From the NCBI GenBank assembly GCA_963942565.1, contig CAWWDR010001137.1:191501-255500 (forward strand): a stretch of DNA of 64,000 bases, in the 5' to 3' direction. A program made the translations under genes and the position numbers. Origin of the DNA: Maea johnstoni. Taxonomy: Eukaryota > Annelida > Polychaeta > Spionida > Magelonidae. A model generated the notes under the pieces. It did not search any database, was not told the origin of the DNA, and was given only the letters and a program-made list of their open reading frames with translations. Below are positions 1 through 9,633 of the stretch, piece after piece (within the stretch, counting starts at the first letter, position 1; each line of letters starts with the position of its first letter).

Positions 1-490
1 GGAACACCAATTAACTTGTGACTTGTATTCATACCAGCTAGCTTTAAAAACATCCCTTTATGGTAGTACAAGTTAATTAGTGACTATGTATTCATTCCAG
101 CAAGAACGTTAACATCACTCTATTTGGTTAGTGCAAGTTAATTAGTGACTATTCATTCACACTAACAAGAACTTAAAGATCCCTGTATGGTAGTACAAGT
201 TAGATAATGACTATCTATTCACACCAGCAGGAACTTAAACATCTCGGTAGTGCAAGTTATTAAGTGACAATTTATGCACATCAACTAGCCTTTAGAACCT
301 AAACATCCCTGTACAGGTAGTACAAGTTAATTAGTGAATATGTATTCATACTGAATAGAACTTTTAACTTCCCTGTACTTGGAATACAAGTTAATTGGCA
401 TCTGTTTGTTCAGTGGGAATACAAGTTGATTGACTGTTTATTTACTGGGAAGACAAGTTAATTGGTGACTGTGTATTTACCCTATGCTTC
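1..490. repeat. Diverged minisatellite, ~57-70 bp period
   Basis: A core reading ACAAGTTAATTAGTGACT (with GCAAG and TTGATTG variants) begins at about 68, 133, 195, 252, 322, 386, 421 and 453. The first five intervals are 57-70 bp and the last two only 35 and 32 bp. Full copies also share TGTATTCATACC, AGAACTTAAACAT and CCCTGTA-TGGTAG. A partial copy lacking the ACAAG part starts near 9. Copies differ at many positions and by small indels, so the array is old. The two short copies at the right have lost the AACTTAAACATCCCTGTA half. It is unrelated in sequence to the 41-bp satellite that starts at 2657. The left end may continue beyond the window. Confidence 0.85.
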
Positions 491-1190
491 GTGCTTACAC
501 CAATGTACTATAATATATTGTATATATTATTAAAAATTACGATTATGTAGAAGAGAGTCTGCGTTTTCTCCCAGATTCCCTTAGTTGTTAGTAGCTTGAG
601 TATATTGCCTCGATGAAAGAACCCTTGGCCCGGGGAAACATGTTCACTCTACTAAAAGTATCGCGCAATATTTCAGTTGCAAGATAATAATTCCAAACGT
701 TAGGCCATATGGTATACACCCGTGTAAAAAGGAAACTGTGCCCATGACCACGAGTGGAAAACTTATGCGGACTTTATTGTAGTGCTATCTATTAGATTTT
801 ACAATAAACCTACATGGTAAATCAGTTCATTGTTATGGGGAGATGTGTAATTGTTTAGGTTTGGAAATTTCCAATAGAAGGGGCATATGTGTAGCATCAA
901 CCCGTTTTGGCATTGGGCAGGTAAGGTATCAACAAAAATGATATGATGTATTTAAGGTGATGGGTACCATTGCAAGCTAGATAGAAAGCCCGTCCAAAAA
1001 CACACCTCAAAGCAGCATTATCCTATAACTAGGTGTATCTTCAGGTTCCTGGGTGTTATCAGGTAGAGAATATCATCGCCAATTGTCTTTTTTCATTCCA
1101 TATTCTGTTTTATTTCAAAATTTACAACTTTTTTTTCAAATGACATAATCTCATTACCTACGCAGGTGATGGTCACTACAGGTTCACAGA
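491..1190. other. AT-rich single-copy flank, no gene seen
   Basis: Both strands are broken by frequent stops and I recognise no protein or RNA gene. There is an AT-rich stretch at about 508-540 and T-runs near 1085-1140. One good isolated match to a 5' splice site (CAG then GTAAGG, about 918-926) exists, but no coding frame or convincing partner exon accompanies it, so it is not called. It reads as ordinary intergenic or intronic DNA. Confidence 0.55.
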
Positions 1191-1620
1191 TACCTTAGGC
1201 GGCATTGACTTTGCCCAATAAAAAGTATTTTTTTGATTTTTTACCGCTAAAGATTTTTACGGGCCATAACATTGAAATTTTAGTGAGATATCTCGCGTGT
1301 GGAGGCATGGGAACCCAACTGAAAATGGCTACGGGGCACTGTAGGTGCTCGAACCTAGCGGCCAGGGGTCTGGGGTCTGGGGTTATTGCTGCTCTGAGAT
1401 GCATTCTCAGCTATTCCGGACACTTGAAATTATACATCTTATTGACATACTTTTCAAGAAGTTTAATTGTATTTCTAGTATTTCTTAGCCATATACTGAA
1501 CCACTCATTACTCACTACTGACCTTTGCATTGGTTTTCATAATAAAAGCCTGCTAATTTGTGGGTAAAATATTTCTTTATTTCTGAAACTGTAGTGAATC
1601 TTTACATATTACACTTCAAA
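1191..1620. other. Flank with overlapping short open frames, probably non-coding
   Basis: A 120-codon frame on + (1205-1567) overlaps a 69-codon frame on - (1195-1404). The + product is rich in Leu, Ile, Phe and Ser with no motif I recognise, and its start lies in a T-rich stretch. Neither frame shows a domain, a repeat or a homologous neighbour. Both are best read as chance. The stretch also holds the G-run cluster at 1365-1382. Confidence 0.5.
1365..1382 (+). other. G-run cluster, candidate quadruplex
   Basis: Three GGGG runs at 1365-1368, 1372-1375 and 1379-1382 are spaced exactly 7 bp apart by TCT loops. A fourth GGGG lies at 1333-1336, so a four-run quadruplex would need one loop of 28 bases. 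The three runs are a small tandem of GGGGTCT. The possibility rests on base pattern only. Confidence 0.4.
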
Positions 1621-1913
1621 TTTACTTTCCCCAAAGGGCCGGAATAGTGAATACTTCCAAAACCCACATGGCTAGAAAATATGGTTCACAAAAAGTGCCC
1701 CAGGGGTGGGGATAACTGACAAATAAATGTGCCAATACACTCCATCTAAAACTGGCAAAAGAGCAATTGGATACGGATATATGTTGGCCAGTATAATCTT
1801 GGATTAAGACTTGTGGTTGTTCATCTAAGGTATAATCTACCAGTAAAGTTACAATAGAAATCTGATCCTTGATTCGGCTTGAATGTTTATACTTGTATAC
1901 CAAGTTCTCATCT

Positions 1914-1929
1914 TCCACTTTAAAGTGGA
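1914..1929. repeat. 16-bp perfect palindrome
   Basis: TCCACTTTAAAGTGGA equals its own reverse complement. A weaker stem (ACTTG, 5-base loop, CAAGT) lies just upstream at 1891-1905. No function can be assigned. Confidence 0.7.
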
Positions 1930-2103
1930 GAGATGACTTCAGTGGCATGACTCGCAACGTCACCCCAACGATAGTTGCTTATCAGCGCTCCAACACCGAG
2001 TATAATCACGCTGCCGCCCAACTTTCCATCAAAATATTACATGCTCAATGGAAAATTTCCCTTCTAGAATTGAGTCGATCTGGATCGGTAGAGTTCAGGC
2101 ACA

Positions 2104-2152
2104 TGTGTGAAATATCAGCGGGCAAAACCTTCCGAAAGGTTTTCAACTCTGC
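2104..2152 (+). repeat. 49-bp palindrome-bearing repeat, copy 1
   Basis: This starts TGTGTGAAATATCAGC and ends AACTCTGC, and matches 2313-2361 at 45 of 49 positions. All four differences are transitions. Its middle (2124-2143) is an inverted repeat, AAAACCTT, CCGA, AAGGTTTT. The two copies are 209 bp apart in the same orientation. It may be part of a short interspersed element or a hairpin end, but the family is not recognised. Confidence 0.75.
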
Positions 2153-2294
2153 CCGAGAATAAATACTGATATTGAAATGCACAGGAGATAAATAGAAAAC
2201 CAATGTGAACCTCAAGAAAACAGTACATGTTTGAAGTGGCAGGGTGAGAGAATTAGGTGATGTTCACACTTCAGACTAGTCTCATTTTAATCGC

Positions 2295-2316
2295 CACACT
2301 TGTAACTACAAGTGTG
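2295..2316. repeat. 10-bp perfect inverted repeat, 2-base loop
   Basis: CACACTTGTA at 2295-2304 and TACAAGTGTG at 2307-2316 are exact reverse complements separated by AC. The structure runs directly into copy 2 of the 49-bp repeat. A hairpin would be strong in single-stranded form. Confidence 0.7.
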
Positions 2317-2361
2317 TGAAATATCAGCAGACAAAACCTTCCGGAAGGTTTTTAACTCTGC
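2313..2361 (+). repeat. 49-bp palindrome-bearing repeat, copy 2
   Basis: This is the second copy of the sequence at 2104-2152. Here the centre (2333-2352) is a fully perfect 20-bp palindrome, AAAACCTTCC followed by its reverse complement. It contains TTCCGGAA, which resembles a heat-shock-factor or STAT half-site pair, but one site in non-coding DNA is weak evidence for binding. Confidence 0.75.
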
Positions 2362-2418
2362 ATGCGAAAAAAAGGAAAATCCTGATAAAATTATATGCTG
2401 TCAAGATGGCACATCTAT

Positions 2419-2448
2419 CTTGAATGGATAAATATCTATTCATTCAAG
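2419..2448. repeat. 12-bp near-perfect inverted repeat
   Basis: CTTGAATGGATA at 2419-2430 pairs with TATTCATTCAAG at 2437-2448, with one mismatch and a 6-base AT-rich loop. It is the last of the palindromes clustered before the satellite edge. Confidence 0.6.
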
Positions 2449-2579
2449 AAGAGCTAGAATCATCAGCGGTCAATGGATCTAACTCAAACTTTGCATATAT
2501 GTTCTTTTATATAAATTACACCAAACCCGCCAATTTCATACCTAACTGTAATGTTTTTATTCACTTCTAGCTATTTAAA

Positions 2580-2656
2580 CCAACGTATGCACCTCCTTCT
2601 GTTTATTTTGTTTGAGCAGCTATTAGTCAACAGGAAGTGCTCACTGAGCAGTTTTC
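2580..2656 (+). repeat. 77-bp edge sequence, copy 1 (original flank junction)
   Basis: This non-satellite stretch (begins CCAACGTATGCACC, ends GAGCAGTTTTC) lies directly against the first TTAC run of the array. It recurs without a visible change at 3901-3977. Because its left neighbour here is ordinary flank, this is the ancestral position and the internal copy is a by-product of duplication. It contains TGAGCAG twice as a direct repeat. Confidence 0.9.
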
Positions 2657-3900
2657 TTACTTACTTACTTACTTACTTGTAAGCTCGTGTATCCACCTAC
2701 CCAAGATTAGGCCGCGGTGCTAAGCTCGAATATTCACCTACCCAAGTTTACTTACTTACTTACTTACTTACTTAGGTGCTACTTAGGTGCTAAGCTTGTA
2801 TATCATCCTACCCCAGTTTAGGCCGCGGTGCTAAGCTCATATATTCACCTACCCCAGTTTAGGCCGTGGTGCCTCGCTCATATGTCCACCTACCTCAGTT
2901 TAGGCCAAGGTGCTTCGCTCGTATGTCCACCTACCCCCGTTAAGGCCAAGGTGTTTCGCTCGTAGGTCAACCTACCCTAGTTTACTTACTTACTTGTAAA
3001 CTTACTTAGGTGCTACTTAGGTGCTAAGCTCGTATATCCATCTACCCAAGTTTAGGCCATGGTGCTAAGCTCATATATTCACCTACCCCAGTTTAGGCCG
3101 CAGTGCTTTGCTCCTATGTCCACCTACCTCAGTTTAGGCGGCTTCCCTCGTATGTCCACCCACCCCTGTTAAGGCCAAGGTGCTACGCTCCTAGGTCAAC
3201 CTACCCCAGTTTACTTACTTACTTACTTACTTGTAAACTTACTTACTTACTTAGGTGCTACTTAGGTGCTAAGCTTGTATATCCATCTACCCAAGTTTAG
3301 GCCGCGGTGCTAAGCTCATATATTCACCTACCCCAGTTTAGGCCGCAGTGCTTCGCTCCTATGTCAACCTACCTCAGTTTAGGACGAGGGGCTTCGCTTG
3401 TATGTCCATCTACCCCCGTTAAGGCCAAGGTGCTTTGCTCGTAGGTCAACCTACCCCAGTTTACTTACTTACTTACTTGTAAACTTACTTACTTGCTTAG
3501 GTGCTACTTAGGTGCTAAGCTTGTATATCCACCTACCCCAGTTTAGGCCGCGATGCTAAGCTTGTATATTCACCTACCCCAGTTTAGGCCGCAGTGCCTC
3601 GCTCCTATGTCCACCTTCCTCAGTTTAGGCCAAGGTGCTTCGCTCGTATGTCCACCTACCCCCGTTGAGGCCAAGGTGCTTCGCTTGTAAGTCAACCTAC
3701 CCCAGTTTACTTACTTACTTACTTACTTAGGTGCTACTTAGGTGCTTAGCTTGTATATACACCTACCCCAGTTTAGGCCGCTGTGCTAAGCTCATATATT
3801 CACCTACCCCCGTTAAGGCCAAGGTACTTCGCTCCTATGTCCACCTACCTCAGTTTAGGCCGAGGTGCTTCACCCGTATGTCCACCTACCCCCGTTAAGG
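2580..3900 (+). repeat. Edge block, copy 1 of a 1.32-kb tandem duplication
   Basis: The segment holds the 77-bp flank piece, a short dimeric group and several pentamer groups of the edge type. The edge type has TATATCATCC and CATATATTCACC variants and linkers broken by TTGTAAAC. It matches 3901-5229 almost base for base, including an identical 65-codon chance frame at 3103 and 4428. The visible differences are single substitutions and small changes in TTAC number. The right junction reads TTAAGGCCAACGTATGC, where array (TTAAGGCCAAGG) and flank (AAACCAACGTATG) share CCAA. Confidence 0.9.
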
Positions 3901-3977
3901 CCAACGTATGCACCTCCTTCTGTTTATTTTGTTTGAGCAGCTATTAGTCAACAGGAAGTGCTCACTGAGCAGTTTTC
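3901..3977 (+). repeat. 77-bp flank sequence trapped in the array (copy 2)
   Basis: Every base matches 2580-2656 by eye, although it is surrounded on both sides by satellite. It is the only clearly non-satellite DNA I see between 2657 and 64000. It marks a duplication that began in the flank and ended in the array. Confidence 0.9.
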
Positions 3978-4067
3978 TTACTTACTTACTTACTTACTTG
4001 GAAGCTCGTATATCCACCTACCCAAGATTAGGCCGCGGTGCTAAGCTAGAATATTCACCTACCCAAG

Positions 4068-4099
<32 letters not shown>

Positions 4100-5229
4100 G
4101 GTGCTACTAAGGTGCTAAGCTTGTATATCATCCTACCCCAGTTTAGGCCGCGGTGCTAAGCTCGTATATTCACCTACCCCAGTTTAGGCCGTGGTGCCTC
4201 GCTCCTATGTCCACCTACCTCAGTTTAGGCCAAGGTGCTTCGCTCGTATGTCCACCTACCCCCGTTAAGGCCAAGGTGTTTCGCTCGTAGGTCAACCTAC
4301 CCTAGTTTACTTACTTACTTGTAAACTTACTTAGGTGCTACTTAGGTGCTAAGCTCGTATATCCATCTACCCAAGTTTAGGCCGCGGTGCTAAGCTCATA
4401 TATTCACCTACCCCAGTTTAGGCCGCAGTGCTTTGCTCCTATGTCCACCTACCTCAGTTTAGGCGGCTTCCCTCGTATGTCCACCCACCCCTGTTAAGGC
4501 CAAGGTGCTACGCTCCTAGGTCAACCTACCCCAGTTTACTTACTTACTTACTTACTTGTAAACTTACTTACTTACTTAGGTGCTACTTAGGTGCTAAGCT
4601 TGTATATCCATCTACCCAAGTTTAGGCTGCGGTGCTAAGCTCATATATTCACCTACCCCAGTTTAGGCCGCAGTGCTTCGCTCCTATGTCAACCTACCTC
4701 AGTTTAGGACGAGGGGCTTCGCTTGTATGTCCATCTACCCCCGTTAAGGCCAAGGTGCTTTGCTCGTAGGTCAACCTACCCCAGTTTACTTACTTATTTA
4801 CTTACTTGTAAACTTACTTACTTGCTTAGGTGCTGCTTAGGTGCTAAGCTTGTATATCCACCTACCCCAGTTTAGGCCGCGATGCTAAGCTTGTATATTC
4901 ACCTACCCCAGTTTAGGCCGCAGTGCCTCGCTCCTATGTCCACCTACCTCAGTTTAGGCCAAGGTGCTTCGCTCGTATGTCCACCTACCCCCGTTGAGGC
5001 CAAGGTGCTTTGCTTGTAAGTCAACCTACCCCAGTTTACTTACTTACTTACTTACTTAGGTGCTACTTAGGTGCTTAGCTTGTATATACACCTACCCCAG
5101 TTTAGGCCACTGTGCTAAGCTCATATATTCACCTACCCCCGTTAAGGCCAAGGTACTTCGCTCCTATGTCCACCTACCTCAGTTTAGGCCGAGGTGCTTC
5201 ACCCGTATGTCCACCTACCCCCGTTAAGG
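3901..5229 (+). repeat. Edge block, copy 2 of the 1.32-kb tandem duplication
   Basis: This is the second copy of 2580-3900. It carries the 77-bp flank sequence at 3901-3977 inside the satellite. After about 5229 the satellite continues as TTAAGGCCAAGGTGC, which is the sequence that copy 1 abandoned at its junction. That fixes the duplication limits to within a few bases. Confidence 0.9.
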
Positions 5230-6330
5230 CCAAGGTGCTTCGCTCGTAGGTCAACCTACCCCAGTTTACTTACTTGCTTACTTACTTATTTAGGTGCTAC
5301 TTAGGTGCTAAGCTTGTATATTCACCTACCCTAGTTTAGGCCGCAGTGCTTCGCTCCTATGTCCACCTACCTCAGCTGAGGCCGAGGTGCTTCGCTCGTA
5401 TGTCCACCTACCCCCGATAAGGCCAAGGTGCCTCGCTCGTAGGTCAACCTACCCCAGTATACTTACTTACTTGCTTAGGTGCTACTTAGGTGCTTAGCTC
5501 GTAAATCCACCTACCCCAGTTTAGGCTGCGGTGCTAAGCTCATATATTCACCTACCCCAATTTAGGCCACAGTGGTTCGCACCTATGTCCACCTACCTCA
5601 GTTTAGGCGGCTTCGCTCGTATGTCCACCTACCCCTGTTAAGGCCAAGGTGCTTCGCTCGTAGGTCAACCTACCCCAGTTTACTTACTTACTTACTTACT
5701 TGTAAACTTACTTACATACTTAGGTGCTACTTAGGTGCTAAGCTTGTATATCCATCTACCCAAGTTTAGGCCGCGGGGCTAAGCTCATATATTCACCTAC
5801 CCCAGTTTAGGCCGCAGTGCTTCGCTCCTATGTCCACCTACCTCAGTTTAGGATGAGGGGCTTCGCTGTTATGTCCACCTACCCCCGTTAAGGCCAAGGT
5901 GCTTCGCTCATAGGTCAACCTACCCCAGTTTACTAACTTACTTACTTACTTGTAAACTTACTTACTTACTCAGGTGCTAATTAGGTGCTAAGCTCGTATA
6001 TCCATCTACCCAAGTTTAGGCCGCGGTGCTAAGCTCATATATTCACCTACCCCAGTTTAGGCCGCAGTGCTTCGCTCCTATGTCCATCTACCTCAGTTTA
6101 GGCCTAGGGGCTTCGCTCCTATGTCCACCTACCCCTGTTAAGGCCAAGGTGCTTCCCTCGTAGGTAGACCTACCCCAGTTTACTTACTTACTTACTTACT
6201 TACTTGTAAACTTACTAACTTGCTTAGGTGCTACTTAGGTGCTTAGCTCGTATATCCACCTACCCCAGTTTAGGCCGCGTTGCTAAGCTCGTATATTCAC
6301 CTACCCCAGTTTAGGCCGCAGTGCTTTGCT
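5230..6330 (+). repeat. Edge-type pentamer groups
   Basis: These are four to five pentamer groups, mostly spaced about 240-265 bp, without the 3-monomer A block. Third monomers read GCTTCGCTCCTATG or GCTTTGCTCCTATG and the last monomer reads CGTAGGTCAACC. Several linkers are interrupted by TTGTAAAC, so that GTTTAC and GTAAAC form a short inverted repeat around TTAC units. Monomers differ more from each other here than in the core beyond 22 kb. Confidence 0.8.
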
Positions 6331-8254
6331 CCTATGTCCACCCCAGTTTACTTATTACTTACATACTTGTAAACTTACTTACTTACTTAGGTGCTACTTA
6401 GGTGCTTAGCTTGTATATCCATCTACCCAAGTTTAGGCCGCGGTGCTAAGCTATATATTCACCTACCCCAGTTTAGGCTGCAGTGCTTCGCTCCTATGTC
6501 CACCTACCTCAGTTTAGGCCGAGGGGCTTCGCTCGTATGTCCACCTACCCCCGTTAAGGCAAAGGTGCTTTGCTCTTAGGTAAACCTACCCCAGTTTACT
6601 TACTTACTTACTGACTTACTTGTAAACTTACTTACTTACTTAGGTGCTACTTAGTTGCTAAGCTTGTATATCCACCTACCCCAGTTTAGGCCGCGGTGCT
6701 AAGCTCGTATATTCACCTACCCCAGATTAGGCAGCAGTGCTTTGCTCCTATGTCCACCTACCTCACTTTAGGCCGAGGTGCTTCACTCGTATGTCCACCT
6801 ACCCCCCTTAAGGCCAAGGTGCTTTGCTAGTAGGTCAACCTCCCCTAGTTAACTTACTTACTTACTTACTTACTTACTTAGGAGCTACTTAGGTGCTAAG
6901 CTTGAATATCCACCTACCCCAGTTTAGGCCGCAGTGCTAAGCTCGTATATTCACCTACCCCTTTTTAGGCTGCAGTGCTTTGCTCCTATGTCCATCTACC
7001 TCAGTTTAGGCCGAGGTGCTTCACTCGTATGTTCACCTACCCCCGTTAAGGCCAAGGTGCTTCGCTCGTAGGTCAACCTACCCCAGTTAACTTACTTACT
7101 TACTTACTTAGGTGCTACTTAGGTGCTAAGCTTGTATATCCACCTACCCCAATTTAGGCCGCGGTGCTAAGCTCGTATATTCACCTACCCCTTTTTAGGC
7201 CGCAGTGCTTTGCTCCTATGTCCATCTACCTCAGTTTAGGCCGAGGTGCTTCACTCGTATGTCCACCTACCTCCCTTAAGGCCAAGGTGCTTCGGTCGTA
7301 GTTCAACCTACCCATGTTAACTTACTTACTTACTTACTTAGGTGCTACTTAGGTGCTAAGCTTGTATATCCACCTACCCCAGTTTAGGCCGCGGTGCTAA
7401 GCTCGTATATTCACCTATCCCCGTTAAGGCCAAGGTGCTTCGCTCCTACATCCAACTAGCTCAGTTTAGGCCGAGGTGCTTCACCCGTATGTCCACCTAC
7501 CCCCGTTAAGGCCAAGGTGTTTCGCTAGTAGGTCAACCTACCCCAGTTTACTTACTTACTTACTTGTAAACTTACTTACTTACTTAGGTGCTACTAAGGT
7601 GCTAAGCTTGTATATCCATCTACCCAAGTTTAGGCCGCGGTGCTAAGCTATATATTCACCTACCCCAGTTTAGGCTGCAGTGCTTCGCTCCTATGTCCAC
7701 CTACCTCAGTTTAGGCCGAGGGGCTTCGCTCTTATGTCCACCTACCCCCGTTAAGGCCAAGGTGCTTTGCTCTTAGGTAAACCTACCCCAGTTTACTTAC
7801 TTACTTACTGACTTACTTGTAAACTTACTTACTTACTTAGGTGCTACTTAGGTGCTAAGCTTGTATATCCACCTACCCCAGTTTAGGCCGCGGTGCTAAG
7901 CTCGTATATTCACCTACCCCAGATTAGGCAGCAGTGCTTTGCTCCTATGTCCACCTACCTCACTTTAGGCCGAGGTGCTTCACTCGTATGTCCACCTACC
8001 CCCCTTAAGGCCAAGGTGCTTTGCTCGTAGGTCAACCTACCCCAGTTAACTTACTTACTTACTTACTTACTTACTTAGGAGCTACTTAGGTGCTAAGCTT
8101 GAATATCCACCTACCCCAGTTTAGGCCGCATTAGGTGCTAAGCTTGTATATCCACCTACCTCAGTTTAGGCAGAGGTGCTTCGCTCGTATGTCCACCTAA
8201 CCCTGTTAAGGCCAAGGTGCTTCGCTCGTAGGTCAACCTACCCCAGTTTACTTT

Positions 8255-8289
<35 letters not shown>

Positions 8290-9274
8290 TCATAGGTGCT
8301 ACTTAGGTGCTAAGCTTGTATATCCACCTACCTCAGTTTAGGTTGAGGTGCTTCGCTCCTATGTCCACCTACCCCTGTTAAGGCCAATGTGCTTCACTCG
8401 TAGGTCAACCTACCCCAGTTTACTTACTTATTTACTTACTTAGGTGCTACTTAGGTGCTAAGCTCGTATATCCACCTACCCCAGTTAAGGCCTCCGTGCT
8501 AAGCTTGTATATTCACCTACCCCAGTTTAGGCCGAGGTGCTTCGCTCCTATGTCCACCTACCTCAGTTTAGGTTGAGGTGCTTCGCTCCTATGACCAACT
8601 ACCCCCCTTAAGGCCAAGGTGCTTCGCTCGTAGGTCAACCTACCCCAGTTTACTTACTTACTTACTTACTTAGGTGCTACTTAGGTGCTAAGCTCGTATA
8701 TCCACCTTCCCCAGTTTAGGCCGCGGTGCTAAGCTTGTATATTCACCTACCCCAGTTTAGGCCGAGGTACTTCGCTCCTATTTCCACCTACCTCAGTTTA
8801 GGCCGAGGTGCTTCGCTCGTATGTCCACCTACCCCTGTAAAGGCCAAGGTGCTTCGCTCGTAGGTCAACCTACCCCAGTTTACTTTCTTACTTACTTACT
8901 TACTTACTTACTTTCATAGGTGCTACTTAGGTGCTAAGCTTGTATATCCACCTACCTCAGTTTAGGTTGAGGTGCTTCGCTCCTATGTCCACCTACCCCC
9001 GTTAAGGCCAATGTGCTTCACTCGTAGGTCAACCTACCCCAGTTTACTTACTTATTTACTTACTTAGGTGCTACTTAGGTGCTAAGCTCGTATATCCACC
9101 TACCCCAGTTAAGGCCTCGGTGCTAAGCTTGTATATTCACCTACCCCAGTTTAGGCCGAGGTGCTTCGCTCCTATGTCCACCTACTTCAGTTTAGGTCGA
9201 GGTGCTTCGCTCCTATGACCAACTACCCCCCTTAAGGCCAAGGTGCTTCGCTCGTAGGTCAACCTACCCCAGTG

Positions 9275-9319
<45 letters not shown>

Positions 9320-9633
9320 TCATAGGTGCTACTTAGGTGCTAAGCTTGTATATCCACCTACCTCAGTTTAGGTTGAGGTGCTTCGCTCCTATGTCCACCT
9401 ACCCCTGTTAAGGCCAATGTGCTTCACTCATAGGTCAACCTACCCCAGTTTACTTACTTATTTACTTACTTAGGTGCTACTTAGGTGCTAAGCTCGTATA
9501 TCCACCTACCCCAGTTAAGGCCTCGGTGCTAAGCTTGTATATTCACCTACCCCAGTTTAGGGCAAGGTGCTTCGCTCCTATGTCCACCTACCTCAGTTTA
9601 GGTTGAGGTGCTTCGCTCCTATGACCAACTACC
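6331..9633 (+). repeat. 3,303-bp tandem duplication, copy 1
   Basis: The segment starts in CCTATGTCCACCCCAG, a shortened monomer lacking part of its body, and passes through edge-type pentamers up to about 8130. It then switches to HOR-type A, B and C blocks to 9633. It matches 9634-12936 with a constant offset of 3,303 at every landmark checked: the truncated start, the chimeric joint GCCGCATTAGG at 8127 and 11430, and an identical 62-codon chance frame at 6391 and 9694. Only scattered single-base differences are seen, so the duplication is recent compared with monomer divergence. Confidence 0.92.

Larger units (their letters stand above)
1621..2579. other. Flank next to the array, rich in short palindromes
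   Basis: A 113-codon frame on - (1622-1963) and a 97-codon frame on + (1869-2162) overlap tail to tail. Neither has a domain I recognise, and the + frame runs into the 49-bp repeated sequence at 2104, which argues against a real gene. The notable content is structural: perfect or near-perfect inverted repeats at 1891-1905, 1914-1929, 2124-2143, 2295-2316, 2333-2352 and 2419-2448. A degraded non-autonomous transposon would give this picture, but no terminal repeats or target-site duplication could be fixed by eye. Confidence 0.5.

Noticed and set aside
918-1170. Isolated splice-like sites (CAG/GTAAGG at about 918-926; a T-run followed by CGCAG at about 1161-1165)
   Set aside because: They do not bracket a coding frame and the order (donor then acceptor) leaves no defined exon. 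Single matches of this quality occur by chance.
1205-1567. 120-codon open frame on the + strand in the flank
   Set aside because: No recognisable motif, hydrophobic chance composition, and an overlapping minus-strand frame of similar quality.
1622-1963. 113-codon open frame on the - strand in the flank
   Set aside because: The composition is plausible for protein but there is no domain, and it overlaps a + frame of 97 codons that runs into a repeated palindromic element. A protein or transcript match would be needed.
3103-3300. Repeated 60-112 codon open frames in the satellite with products rich in SYVHLP, PLRPRC and LLTYLLTY
   Set aside because: They follow from the monomer and TTAC sequence. 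The 41-bp period changes frame at every monomer, and the same peptides recur only because the DNA repeats. No start context, domain or codon bias supports a protein.
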